The position numbers and the translations under genes were made by a program. From Paracoccaceae bacterium (GTDB lineage: Bacteria; Pseudomonadota; Alphaproteobacteria; Rhodobacterales; Rhodobacteraceae): 6,565 nucleotides of DNA. This document shows positions 1 through 6,565 of this stretch, in pieces. Position 1 is the first letter of the stretch. Each line of letters starts with the position of its first letter. The stretch spans positions 1 through 6,565 of the forward strand of contig WFUK01000240.1 of assembly GCA_015485015.1 (NCBI GenBank), given 5' to 3'. Under the pieces are notes generated by a model, which was not told where the DNA came from, did no database searches, and saw only the letters and a program-made list of their open reading frames with translations.

Positions 1-586
1 ATATTGTGTCGTTCAGATAGTCTTGGCGATTGCCCGCATGGCCTTGCACAAAAAGCACGCTGTCATCCAGCTTTAGGTTTTTTAACCCCGCCCCGTCAAA
101 CAGCATGTCGGGCCGCAATCGCAGCACCTTGTCATAGCGCCGCCCCCGCGCCCGCTCGGCGGCCCGTTTCATCTGGTTGGCGCGCCAAATCCGGTGCAGC
201 ATCCGCAAGCTATTGCTATCCGAGGCGGCAAAATCAAAGGCAGGGCTATCGTCTTCGACCTCGATCTCGGCATTTGGAAAAATCTCGGCGAGCCGCCGGG
301 GATCGATCGGCGCGAGGGCCGGAAAGAACCGGCTGAAATCAGGGAAAACCGCCTTCATGCGGCCCAGCCAATTTTCAGGCAACCGCCGCGCCACCTCCGG
401 ATCCGTGATCCGGCGGATGTTTTTTGGCCCCACCGCCCCTTCAAAGGTTTTTTGCCCGACCTGGCTCCAGACACTGACAAAAACATCGGCATTGCAGCGC
501 GCAGCCTCGGCGGCAATCCGTTCAAGCACGGAAACCGGCGCCCTTACTTGCCCCGAGATGCAAATGGCTATGCTGGCTTGTTCCAT
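1..586 (-). CDS. Glycosyltransferase-like hypothetical protein, N-terminal 195 residues (partial, runs off left edge)
   Basis: A continuous minus-strand reading frame starts with ATG at 586 and stays open to the window edge, so its 3' end is missing. An in-frame TGA lies six codons upstream with no other start between, which fixes the start. A weak GGGGGA ribosome site sits about 4 bases before the ATG. The protein opens MEQASIAICISGQVRAP, continues with DVFVSVWSQVG at about residues 35-45, and has YDKVLRLRPDM at about residues 157-167. A short beta strand ending in SGQ-R, a DVF-x-x-x-W strand and a late YD-x-V-x-R-x-RPD motif are features I associate with uncharacterised glycosyltransferase-like proteins of surface polysaccharide loci. 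That is recognition from memory, not a search. There is no signal peptide or membrane segment, so a cytoplasmic protein is expected. It is separated from phnE2 by about 250 bases and is probably its own transcription unit. That it is a real gene is likely; the enzymatic role is uncertain. Confidence 0.7.
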   Translation of the reverse strand, partial: MEQASIAICISGQVRAPVSVLERIAAEAARCNADVFVSVWSQVGQKTFEGAVGPKNIRRITDPEVARRLPENWLGRMKAVFPDFSRFFPALAPIDPRRLAEIFPNAEIEVEDDSPAFDFAASDSNSLRMLHRIWRANQMKRAAERARGRRYDKVLRLRPDMLFDGAGLKNLKLDDSVLFVQGHAGNRQDYLNDTI

Positions 587-838
587 GGAATCCCCCGAAG
601 CCTGTCAGACCAAACCCCGTATAAAGATCAGGCTATCGTCAGACCCAGTCAAATAAACTACATTCATGCCCAACGGGATAATCCTCGTGGTCCTGTATGT
701 ATAAACATTCACCACGGCCACGCAAGCCCGCTTTTGGATCAGCTCCGGCAACAAGCGAGGGGCAGGGCCGACCCCGACAAATGGAGGACGGCCCTTTATA
801 TGGCGCACAGGTCCGGCTTTACCGGAGAGCTTCGCCCC
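587..838. other. Intergenic region between phnE2 and the left-edge gene
   Basis: This 252-base gap holds no convincing gene. A 67-codon minus-strand frame opening with GTG at 808 has no good ribosome site and no recognisable product. Just after the phnE2 stop there is a small dyad (TCCGG, loop TAAAG, CCGGA, near 815-829) without a following T run, so it is not a standard intrinsic terminator. A GGGCCG/CGGCCC inverted repeat with an 18-base spacer lies near 766-795. A weak promoter candidate for the left-edge gene is listed separately. Confidence 0.5.
698..725 (-). promoter_or_regulatory. Possible sigma-70-type promoter for the left-edge gene
   Basis: Reading the minus strand, TTGCGT (720-725) and TATACA (698-703) are separated by 16 bases. 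They match the -35 and -10 consensus at 3-4 and 4 of 6 positions. The site lies about 110 bases before the ATG at 586. Another TTGACT lies nearer the gene (647-652) but has no well-spaced -10. This is a weak call based only on hexamer resemblance. Confidence 0.22.
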
Positions 839-1654
839 TTAGATAATCGCGCCGCGCACCTTGGCCGAAACCCATTCCCCGATCACCACAGCCACCAGAA
901 TAACCAGCAGGATCAGGCTCACCTTGGGCCATGCCAGCACATTGAGCGAGGATTGCAGCGCCAAGCCAATGCCGCCCGCCCCCACCAGCCCCAGCACGGT
1001 GCTTTCGCGGATATTGATATCCCAGCGGAACACCGCGATGCCGGCAAAAGCGGGCATGATTTGCGGCACAATGCCATAAACCATCACCTGCATCGGCGAG
1101 GCCCCCGTGGCCTTGATCGCCTCGACCTGCACCACATTGATCTCCTCAATCGCCTCATAAAGCAGCTTGGCACAAAAGCCGATCGAACGGATGGAGATGG
1201 CAATAAGCCCCGCCAGCACCCCCGGTCCCACGATGGAAACCAGAAGCAAAGCCCAGATCAGAGAGTTCACCGAACGGGTGGATACAATAACCAGCAGCGC
1301 GATGGGCCGCACAAAAAGCTTGCTCGGTGTGGTGTTGCGCGCCGCCAGAAAGGCCACGGGCACCGCCATGATGAGCGCCAATATGGTGCCAAGGGTGGCA
1401 ATGGCCAAGGTATCCCAGATCGGACGGCCAAGCTCGGTGATAAAGCTCCAGCGCGGCGGGGTGGCGCGGGTGGCGATATCGGCCACCACCTCACCCACAT
1501 TGTCCATCATAAACCAAAGGGTGTTATCCGATATTTCCTGCCACGAGAAAATAAACACCGCCAGCCCGAGCAGCCAGGCGCCCCAGCGGATAAGCTGGGA
1601 TCTTGGCGTGCGAAGCTGCCAGACCTTGAGGCCGTTTTGTTCTTTCATAGGCAT
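839..1654 (-). CDS. phnE2: Phosphonate/phosphite-type ABC transporter permease (second PhnE)
   Basis: An inner-membrane permease subunit of 271 residues, the usual length for PhnE. Hydrophobic segments are seen at about residues 22-37, 81-105, 116-140, 144-166 and 244-262. The cytoplasmic EAA loop that contacts the ATPase begins at E178 (EAIKATGAS) and runs to about residue 200. The family-typical [15 protein letters not shown] stretch lies at about 216-230. The start at 1654 is chosen because GAGGA (1662-1666) stands 7 bases upstream. The ATG two codons in would be too far from it. Its ATG shares one base with the TAA of phnE1 (TAATG), which predicts translational coupling. It is the last gene of the transporter group. 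Paired PhnE proteins normally form a heterodimeric channel. The family is confident; the transported compound cannot be read from this subunit. Confidence 0.95.
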   Translation of the reverse strand: MPMKEQNGLKVWQLRTPRSQLIRWGAWLLGLAVFIFSWQEISDNTLWFMMDNVGEVVADIATRATPPRWSFITELGRPIWDTLAIATLGTILALIMAVPVAFLAARNTTPSKLFVRPIALLVIVSTRSVNSLIWALLLVSIVGPGVLAGLIAISIRSIGFCAKLLYEAIEEINVVQVEAIKATGASPMQVMVYGIVPQIMPAFAGIAVFRWDINIRESTVLGLVGAGGIGLALQSSLNVLAWPKVSLILLVILVAVVIGEWVSAKVRGAII

Positions 1655-2466
1655 TACTGGATCCTCGCACGAATGACGCCGGAGAGATATTCGAGGAACA
1701 TCACGGTGACGATAATAATGATCAAAATAGCCGCCACGGTATCAAACTCGTAGCGATCAAACGCGGTGTTGAGCGTGCCGCCAATACCGCCCGCGCCCAC
1801 CAGCCCAAGCACGGCGGATTCGCGAAAGTTGATATCTAGGCGATACATGGACAGGCCGATCAGACGGGGCATAACCTGCGGCTGCACCCCGAAATTGATC
1901 CATTGAGTCCAGCTTGCGCCGGTGGCCTTTATCGCTTCTGCCTGTGATTTGTTCATGTTTTCTATATCTTCCGCCAATAGCTTGGCCAAAAATCCGATGG
2001 TGGCAAAGCTGAGCGTAATAAAGCCGGCCAGCGGACCAAAGCCAAGGATCGCCACAAGGATGATCGCCACGATGATCTCGTTCAGCGCGCGCGAAATAGC
2101 CACAATGGCGCGGCAAACCAGATAGATCGGAAGCGGCGCAATGTTGCGCGCCGCCCCGAGCGCAATGGGAATGGAAATGGCGATGCCAACCACGGTGGAG
2201 GCCACGGTCATCACCACACTCTCGTAAATACCGTTGTAAATATCCTTCCAGCGCGAGGTGAAATCCGGATCGCCAAAGGCTTTGATAAACTCCCAGCCCC
2301 GCGCCCAGCCACGAGCGATGCGGCTTAGATTGATATCGATGCCCCAAAACGCGACGACAATATAGGAAACCGAGCCAATAATCAGCGCCCAGCGAAACAC
2401 CGGATTGGAGACAAATGGCGGCTTTTTCCAGGCCCGCCCGAGCTTGGCCTCTAGCGCCGCGCTCAT
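1654..2466 (-). CDS. phnE1: Phosphonate/phosphite-type ABC transporter permease (first PhnE)
   Basis: A 270-residue inner-membrane permease paired with the following PhnE. After a basic N-terminus (KLGRAWKK) come hydrophobic segments at about residues 24-42, 84-106, 118-142, 145-165 and 243-262. The EAA loop begins at E177 (EAIKATGAS), and [15 protein letters not shown] spans about 215-229. These blocks are almost identical to those of PhnE2, while the rest differs clearly, so the two are old paralogues and not a recent duplication. A periplasmic segment of about 40 residues lies between the first two membrane spans (about 43-83). The ATG overlaps the phnC stop as ATGA, so translation is probably coupled to phnC. 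A GAGGA element 9-10 bases upstream lies inside the acidic 3' end of phnC. It should form the channel with PhnE2 and bind the PhnC dimer at the inner face. Confidence 0.95.
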   Translation of the reverse strand: MSAALEAKLGRAWKKPPFVSNPVFRWALIIGSVSYIVVAFWGIDINLSRIARGWARGWEFIKAFGDPDFTSRWKDIYNGIYESVVMTVASTVVGIAISIPIALGAARNIAPLPIYLVCRAIVAISRALNEIIVAIILVAILGFGPLAGFITLSFATIGFLAKLLAEDIENMNKSQAEAIKATGASWTQWINFGVQPQVMPRLIGLSMYRLDINFRESAVLGLVGAGGIGGTLNTAFDRYEFDTVAAILIIIIVTVMFLEYLSGVIRARIQ

Positions 2467-3248
2467 ATCTCGTCATCCTCGTCATCTACGGTTTCGATGG
2501 TCGCTTCCCAGTCTTCCTCGCCGTAAATATCGGTAAGCACCTCGGGGGTAAGCGCCGTCGGCAGCCCGTCAAACACCACCGTGCCGAGCTTTAGCCCGAT
2601 CACCCGCTGCACATACATTTGCGCCAGGGCCACATCGTGGATGTTAATAATCGCCGCCAAGCCGCGCTCGGAGCATAGCTCGACGATAAGGCGCATAATC
2701 TGGCGGGAGGTTTTGGGGTCAAGGCTGGCGGTGGGTTCGTCCACCAAAAGCAGGGATGGATTCTGGATCAGCGCACGGCAGATGCCCACCCGCTGGCGCT
2801 GGCCGCCCGAAAGCTCGTCGGCGCGCTTATCGGCCATTTCCAGCAGGCCCACGCGGTCCAGCAGGCGATAGGCTTCATCCACATCGGATTGCGGAAATTT
2901 GCGAAACAGGCTGCGCCAGAAGCCCACATAGCCCAAGCGGCCCGAAAGCACGTTTTCCATCACGGTCAGGCGCTCGACCAGTGCATATTCCTGAAAGATC
3001 ATCCCCATTTTACGCCGCGCCCTGCGCAGGCCCGTTGAGCCAAGGGCGGTGATGTTTACGTCGTCAATAGTGGCGCTACCGGAGGTTGGCTGCACCAACC
3101 GGTTAATGCAGCGAATAAGGGTGGATTTACCCGCCCCCGAGGGGCCGATCAAGGCCACCACCTGACCATCCGGGATGGTGAGGGTCACATCGCTGAGGGC
3201 TTTGTCTCCCGTGTTGTAAATCTTGGTAAGGCCTTGAAGTTCTAGCAT
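2463..3248 (-). CDS. phnC: Phosphonate/phosphite-type ABC transporter ATP-binding protein PhnC
   Basis: The cytoplasmic ATPase of the importer, 261 residues, a full single-domain ABC subunit. All key motifs are present: Walker [10 protein letters not shown] at residues 35-43, Q-loop Gln at 86 ([13 protein letters not shown], the PhnC style of Q-loop), signature LSGGQ at 146-150, Walker B LLLVDE at 166-171, D-loop SLDP at 175-178 and H-loop His at 204. No catalytic residue is missing. The ATG at 3248 is supported by AGGGG (3255-3259), 6 bases upstream. The C-terminus carries a short acidic tail ([10 protein letters not shown], about 252-261). Its codons also supply the ribosome-site region of phnE1, and the stop overlaps the phnE1 start by 4 bases. 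The gene is separated from phnD by a hairpin and a 164-base spacer. This family handles phosphonates, phosphite or related phosphorus compounds. Confidence 0.96.
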   Translation of the reverse strand: MLELQGLTKIYNTGDKALSDVTLTIPDGQVVALIGPSGAGKSTLIRCINRLVQPTSGSATIDDVNITALGSTGLRRARRKMGMIFQEYALVERLTVMENVLSGRLGYVGFWRSLFRKFPQSDVDEAYRLLDRVGLLEMADKRADELSGGQRQRVGICRALIQNPSLLLVDEPTASLDPKTSRQIMRLIVELCSERGLAAIINIHDVALAQMYVQRVIGLKLGTVVFDGLPTALTPEVLTDIYGEEDWEATIETVDDEDDEI

Positions 3249-3364
3249 TTTTCACCCCTGAATCGTTTCGGATCAATTTCGCATCGAAAAACACAGCCTG
3301 TCGCGAACGCTCGATGGCGATTTGCGATATATGGCAATGTGGATAAACCCGAAACGCTTTTAAT
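3249..3364 (-). other. phnC leader with nested inverted repeats
   Basis: The spacer between the phnD hairpin and phnC holds an 8-base perfect inverted repeat (arms 3349-3356 and 3264-3271, CGTTTCGG/CCGAAACG). Nested inside it is a second pair (3311-3320 with 3279-3287, 9 pairs with one bulge). In the phnC message these could form one long imperfect stem just before the ribosome site. The pairing is visible in the sequence; a regulatory role is inference, and a chance occurrence of the outer arms is not excluded. Confidence 0.3.
3255..3259 (-). promoter_or_regulatory. Ribosome binding site of phnC
   Basis: AGGGG on the minus strand, 6 bases before the ATG at 3248. It decides the phnC start and lets phnC be translated independently of phnD. 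Confidence 0.6.
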
Positions 3365-3400
3365 ATAGAAATGGCGTCCACAGTCTAGCGGACGCCACAG
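3365..3400 (-). terminator. Hairpin after phnD (attenuator or mRNA-stabilising stem-loop)
   Basis: An 8-bp perfect stem (TGGCGTCC at 3372-3379 pairing with GGACGCCA at 3390-3397) and a 10-base loop lie 15-40 bases after the phnD stop. On the transcribed minus strand the stem is followed by TTTCTATATT, a broken T run suggesting partial termination. In ABC importer operons such a structure after the binding-protein gene commonly shields the upstream message from decay and limits read-through. That would fit a need for excess PhnD over PhnC and PhnE. On the plus strand the same stem is followed within 3 bases by seven Ts. Confidence 0.7.
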
Positions 3401-3412
3401 TTTTTTTAACGC

Positions 3413-4384
3413 TTATTCACAAGCGTAAGAAACACCGTTTGCCGCATCGATTTTGCGGATAACGTCCCAGAATTCCTTATAAGTCATTTCAAGGAACTGG
3501 CCCTCGTTGGACTTTTCAAATTCACGCTGGAGCGAAGTGCCTTCCCAATCAAACGAGAAGAATGCATCGCGGATTTGCGCGGCCAATTCAGGGTCGAGAT
3601 CATTCGCGACACCAAAGCCCGTGGTCGGGAAGGTTTGCGATTTATAGATCGAGATCACTTGATCAGGCTCGATCACACCACGCGAGATCATACGCGACAA
3701 CACCGAGTTGGCGATCGATGCCGCAGGGTAGTCCTGATTGGCCACACCGAGGATCGAGTTGTCATGCTTGCCCGAGAATACCGCCTCGAAATCACGCTCA
3801 GGGATCATATCAAAGTCAGACGCCAAAATCGCGGAAGGCGCTTTGAAGCCGGAGTTGGATGTCGGCGAGGTGAAGGCCAGCTGACCACCACGGATATCTT
3901 CCACTTCCTCGATGCCGGAGCCGGGATAGGTCAGAATTTCCATTTCATAGCCAAAGTTGCCATCAAGCGAGGCCATAATGGTAAACGGGTTAAAGCCCGC
4001 GCAATTCACAGCCAATGGGTTGGAGCCGGTGTTAAAGCCCGCAATATGCAAGCGGCCCGAGCGCATGGCTTCGATCTGTGCCGCGTTGGATTGCACAGGG
4101 AAGAACACTACGTTCTTGCCAGTTTTCTCTTCCAGATATGTCAGGAAGTCAGACCAGGCTTCGGCATAAACCGCTGGGTCTTCCACAGGGGTATAGGCAA
4201 AAATCAGGGTGTCCGGGTTTTTCCAGTCCGCAGGGTCTGTCGGGGTGTCGGCCAGCAGGTCGCCGTCACGGTCGCAATACATCGGGTCAAGGTCGCCGCG
4301 CGGGCAATCTTCTTGCGCGAAAGCCGTGCCGCCCATGCCAAGCAAGAATGCCACGGTTGCGGCACCTAAGAGATTCGTTTTCAT
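3413..4384 (-). CDS. phnD: Phosphonate/phosphite-type ABC transporter periplasmic binding protein PhnD
   Basis: The secreted ligand-binding subunit, 323 residues from the chosen start. The start is the ATG at 4384, because a perfect GGAGG (4390-4394) stands 5 bases before it. A GTG four codons further upstream lies inside that ribosome site and is not credible. Residues 1-23 are a Sec signal peptide (basic MKTN, hydrophobic core, AFA before Q24). The mature part begins with CPRGDLDPMYC and an Asp-rich DRDGDLLAD stretch (38-46). The two-lobed binding fold follows: FAYTPVEDP at 62-70, AAQIEAMRSGRLHIAGFNTG at 101-120, the Ser/Thr loop TSPTSNSGF at 172-180 expected to hold the phosphoryl group, and FSGKHDNSI at 203-211. 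Cysteines at 27, 37, 128 and 322 could pair in the periplasm. It is the first transporter gene, with its own promoter candidate. Ligand (a phosphonate, phosphite or an ester) is not determinable by eye. Confidence 0.95.
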   Translation of the reverse strand: MKTNLLGAATVAFLLGMGGTAFAQEDCPRGDLDPMYCDRDGDLLADTPTDPADWKNPDTLIFAYTPVEDPAVYAEAWSDFLTYLEEKTGKNVVFFPVQSNAAQIEAMRSGRLHIAGFNTGSNPLAVNCAGFNPFTIMASLDGNFGYEMEILTYPGSGIEEVEDIRGGQLAFTSPTSNSGFKAPSAILASDFDMIPERDFEAVFSGKHDNSILGVANQDYPAASIANSVLSRMISRGVIEPDQVISIYKSQTFPTTGFGVANDLDPELAAQIRDAFFSFDWEGTSLQREFEKSNEGQFLEMTYKEFWDVIRKIDAANGVSYACE

Positions 4385-4389
4385 ATTTT

Positions 4390-4394
4390 CCTCC
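4390..4394 (-). promoter_or_regulatory. Ribosome binding site of phnD
   Basis: GGAGG on the minus strand, 5 bases before the ATG at 4384. It overlaps the alternative GTG at 4394-4396, which excludes that GTG as the start. Confidence 0.85.
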
Positions 4395-4415
4395 ACAGTT
4401 ATTTTTTGTGCGGGA

Positions 4416-4444
4416 ATTAGAGGTCAGAATGTCGCACAAAGCAA
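4416..4444 (-). promoter_or_regulatory. Candidate sigma-70-type promoter of the phn transporter operon
   Basis: On the minus strand, TTGCTT (4439-4444) and TCTAAT (4416-4421) are separated by exactly 17 bases. The -10 matches consensus at 5 of 6 positions, while the -35 keeps only the TTG, typical of activator-dependent promoters. A start near 4409 would give a leader of about 25 bases containing the GGAGG of phnD. Confidence 0.5.
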
Positions 4445-4456
4445 CTGCCAATTCCG

Positions 4457-4488
4457 ATGAATCAGGCCTGTAAACAGGTATTAATCAT
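4457..4488. promoter_or_regulatory. 32-bp imperfect dyad, candidate operator for phnD
   Basis: The core is a palindrome with arms CCTGT/ACAGG around a 2-base centre (4467-4478). Outer arms ATGA (4457-4460) and TCAT (4485-4488) are also perfectly paired, with two further symmetric matches between. The centre, at 4472.5, lies about 63 bases upstream of the predicted transcription start. This is a classical position for a dimeric activator. The symmetry is seen directly; the regulator is unknown. Confidence 0.45.
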
Positions 4489-4605
4489 TGCAATTATTAC
4501 AGTTTGCGAGATTTTGCCCTAAAAGCCATCCCGGCATTTGCATCCTTCACAGTGCATCAAAATTGACGATTCCATTTCTAAATCCCGCCATGCTTGCAGG
4601 CAGAC
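4489..4605. other. putA 3' flank, no clear terminator
   Basis: Between the putA stop and the dyad I see no strong hairpin with a T run. A weak GCC..GGC stem with a bulge lies just after the stop (about 4583-4598) and has no T tract. A short direct repeat GATGCA occurs twice on the minus strand (near 4540-4557). Read-through from putA into phnD cannot be excluded. Confidence 0.4.
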
Positions 4606-6565
4606 TCAGTCGACCCCCACCGCTTTCCGGCCTTGCCCCGCCGCCTCGGCCAGCAGGCTGGTATTGCCACCCGAGGCCGTTGTATCGATGCAGATATGGC
4701 GCTCGAAGCTATATTTCGAAGCCTCGCCGGGCTTCAGAATCAGCGGCATAATCGCGCCCTCCCGCTCTGCCATCGCCAGCGCAACCGGGCGCGCATCCGG
4801 CCCCCAATAGGCCACGGCCCCAAGGCTCTGCGCGCTGGCAATCGCCTCTACGCCTTCACCAATCACCGCCTCGCATCCCCGCGCCCTGGCCTCTTTCACC
4901 TGCGCCTTTTGCGCCCCGATCCCCGGCCCAAGGCACAGCACAGTGCCGCGCGGATGTAAGCTCAAGCGGTTGGATTCCCCCGTCGGTCCCGGCATATTGC
5001 CAGATACAGCCCTTGGCTCGCCCAGCGTAAAGCGCGGCACATATCGCGGCCCGCCGGCCTTTGGACCCGTGCCGGAAAGCCCCTCGCCGCCAAAGGGCTG
5101 GCTGCCCACCGCCGCGCCGATCTGGTTTCGGTTGATATATATATTGCCCGCATTGATTTCCGATGTAACCTGCTGAACCCGCCCGTCAATCCGCGTATGC
5201 ATGCCAAAGGTCAGCCCAAAGCCGCTATCGTTGATGTCTTGAATAACCTTGCCCAAATCTGCCGCCTTGAAGCGCGCAATATGCAATACAGGGCCGAATA
5301 TTTCTTCCTGCACCTCCGCCATTCCCGAAACCCGAATCGCCGTCGGGCCGATAAATTGCCCCTCGGGCACCAGCCCCGATTTCAGCACCCGCGCGCCAGC
5401 TTCCGCGATATAACCCGAGATCTTGGCATAGGCCGCTTGATCAATCACCGGCCCAATATCGGTGCAAAACCTGTCAGGGTCCCCGACCTGCAAGGTCTCC
5501 ATCGCGCCAAACAGCATCGGCTCTATGATCTCGGCCACATCCTCTTGCAGATAAAGCACCCGCAAGGCCGAGCATCGCTGCCCCGCGCTTTGAAAAGCCG
5601 AGGCCAGAATATCGCGCACCGCCTGCTCGGGCAGCGCCGAGCTATCCACAATCATGGCATTGATCCCGCCGGTTTCGGCAATCAGCGGCGCATCGGGGCT
5701 TAAGGATTGCGCCATAGCCCGATTTATCCGCTTCGCGGTCGGGGTCGAGCCGGTAAAGCACACGCCTGCCACCCGGGCATCGCGCACCAAGGCCTCGCCA
5801 ACCACCGCGCCCTGCCCCGGCAAAAGCTGTAGCGCCGCGCGCGGCACGCCGGCCTCATGCAAAAGCTCCACCGCCCGATAGGCAATCAGCGGCGTGGTTT
5901 CCGCCGGCTTGGCCAACGCGCCGTTACCCGCCGCCAAGGCCGCCACCACTTGGCCGGTAAAAATCGCCAGCGGGAAATTCCACGGCGAGATGCACACAAA
6001 CACCCCGCGAGACGCGCCGGATAGCCCCTCGATCTGCGCCGCGTAATAGCGGATAAAATCAACCGCCTCCCGCAGCTCGCCCAAGGCATCGGGCCATGTT
6101 TTTCCGGCTTCAAAACAAGCCAATGCCATCAGCTCATCGCCATGCGCTTCAAAAAGATCGGCAGCCCGACGCAATGCTTCAGCCCGCACCAAGCCCGTAT
6201 CCTGCCACGGGCGCGCCTGTTTGAGTGCGGCTTGGCAATCGCTTGGGCTGGCTTCGATCACCCGTCCAACGATATGTCTGCGCCGGGCCGGATTGCGGAT
6301 ATCCAGCGCCTCGCCGCCCCCGGATTTTCCCGCCAATAACGGTGCCGCCTGCCAGAGCCTGTCTTTCATCCCCACGCGCGCCCTCTGCAGGCGTTCCGTC
6401 ACATCAAGCCCCGCCAGATCAGCCCCAATGGCGTTGACCCGCTCGGGCTGAAACATATCTTCAGGCCGTATCGTCGCCGGATTGCGCGGGGCATCCAGAT
6501 ACAGCTCCACCTCTGCAAAAGGGCAAGCCGCTACGATCTTTGCCGGAATTCCCTCATCGGTAATC
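4606..6565 (-). CDS. putA: Bifunctional proline dehydrogenase / L-glutamate gamma-semialdehyde dehydrogenase PutA, C-terminal portion (partial, start beyond right edge)
   Basis: The frame is open to the right edge and ends with TGA at 4606, giving about 652 residues of the C-terminal part. An internal GTG at 6510 is only the first start codon in the visible frame; homologous sequence continues before it. Counting from that GTG, the aldehyde dehydrogenase domain shows ISPWNFP at 174-180, KPAE at 201-204, FTGST at 252-256, catalytic Glu279 in AETGG, catalytic Cys313 in [17 protein letters not shown] at 403-411 and [11 protein letters not shown] at 472-482. About 140 residues follow, including [17 protein letters not shown] near the end. 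This matches the extra C-terminal domain of long PutA enzymes such as that of Rhodobacter capsulatus. The enzyme oxidises proline to glutamate in two steps, channelling the intermediate; only the second active site is visible. It has no functional link to the phn genes and probably ends its own transcript before 4600. Confidence 0.95.
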   Translation of the reverse strand, partial: ITDEGIPAKIVAACPFAEVELYLDAPRNPATIRPEDMFQPERVNAIGADLAGLDVTERLQRARVGMKDRLWQAAPLLAGKSGGGEALDIRNPARRRHIVGRVIEASPSDCQAALKQARPWQDTGLVRAEALRRAADLFEAHGDELMALACFEAGKTWPDALGELREAVDFIRYYAAQIEGLSGASRGVFVCISPWNFPLAIFTGQVVAALAAGNGALAKPAETTPLIAYRAVELLHEAGVPRAALQLLPGQGAVVGEALVRDARVAGVCFTGSTPTAKRINRAMAQSLSPDAPLIAETGGINAMIVDSSALPEQAVRDILASAFQSAGQRCSALRVLYLQEDVAEIIEPMLFGAMETLQVGDPDRFCTDIGPVIDQAAYAKISGYIAEAGARVLKSGLVPEGQFIGPTAIRVSGMAEVQEEIFGPVLHIARFKAADLGKVIQDINDSGFGLTFGMHTRIDGRVQQVTSEINAGNIYINRNQIGAAVGSQPFGGEGLSGTGPKAGGPRYVPRFTLGEPRAVSGNMPGPTGESNRLSLHPRGTVLCLGPGIGAQKAQVKEARARGCEAVIGEGVEAIASAQSLGAVAYWGPDARPVALAMAEREGAIMPLILKPGEASKYSFERHICIDTTASGGNTSLLAEAAGQGRKAVGVD

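Noticed and set aside
766..795. GGGCCG/CGGCCC inverted repeat with 18-base spacer
   Set aside because: Short arms of simple GC sequence with a long loop and no usable T run on the minus strand; expected by chance in GC-rich DNA.
605..808. 67-codon minus-strand frame in the gap after phnE2
   Set aside because: It starts with GTG, has no clear ribosome site, shows no known motif, and overlaps the likely promoter of the left-edge gene.
194..1753. Long open frame of 519 codons on the plus strand
   Set aside because: It lies antisense to phnE2 and the left-edge gene. Its product is loaded with His, Arg, Gln and Asn, with no recognisable domain, as expected for the shadow of a GC-rich gene.
3575..4369. 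264-codon plus-strand frame opposite phnD
   Set aside because: It is fully antisense to a clear PhnD gene and is rich in Arg, His and Gly with no family resemblance.
4394..4396. Upstream GTG start for phnD
   Set aside because: It lies inside the GGAGG ribosome site that serves the ATG at 4384, and would put four extra residues including two acidic ones before the signal peptide.
4489..4503. Possible PhoB half site (CTGTAAT followed by an A/T-rich spacer, minus strand)
   Set aside because: The first heptamer matches CTGTCAT at 6 of 7 positions, but the required second heptamer 11 bases on has essentially no match.
1..6565. Mobile elements, CRISPR arrays, tRNA or rRNA genes
   Set aside because: No transposase-like frame, no regularly spaced repeats and no cloverleaf or rRNA-like sequence were seen on either strand.

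Overview
The window looks like chromosomal DNA of an alphaproteobacterium, most likely Rhodobacterales (roseobacter-like). This is an inference from three things: GC-rich coding with many GCC/CGC codons, the phosphonate-type transporter order phnC-phnD-phnE1-phnE2 with two permease genes, and a PutA that appears to be the type with an extra C-terminal domain. Every gene I can support is on the minus strand, so the window reads right to left.

Right part (6565 to 4606): the C-terminal portion of putA. It holds the aldehyde dehydrogenase (P5C dehydrogenase) half with its catalytic Glu and Cys, plus a further C-terminal domain of about 140 residues. The proline dehydrogenase half lies beyond the right edge.

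Central part (4605 to 839): a complete ABC importer of the phosphonate/phosphite family. A 221-base intergenic region carries a plausible sigma-70 promoter, and upstream of that a 32-bp imperfect dyad placed where an activator would bind. phnD (secreted binding protein) comes first. It is followed by a strong hairpin and a 164-base spacer, and then by phnC (ATPase), phnE1 and phnE2 (permeases). The last three are translationally coupled: a 4-base ATGA overlap between phnC and phnE1, and a 1-base TAATG overlap between phnE1 and phnE2. PhnD should capture the ligand in the periplasm, PhnE1/PhnE2 form the channel and a PhnC dimer powers uptake. The hairpin after phnD would allow more binding protein than membrane and ATPase subunits to be made. 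No C-P lyase, phosphonatase or phosphite dehydrogenase gene is inside the window, so the substrate cannot be settled here.

Left part (838 to 1): a 252-base gap with no convincing gene, then the first 195 residues of a minus-strand gene that runs off the left edge. It resembles uncharacterised glycosyltransferase-like polysaccharide proteins and has no evident link to phosphonate uptake.

The coding content is mostly familiar. The least explained items are the dyad upstream of phnD, the structured phnD-phnC spacer, an aspartate-rich calcium-loop-like motif at the mature N-terminus of PhnD, and the partial gene at the left edge.
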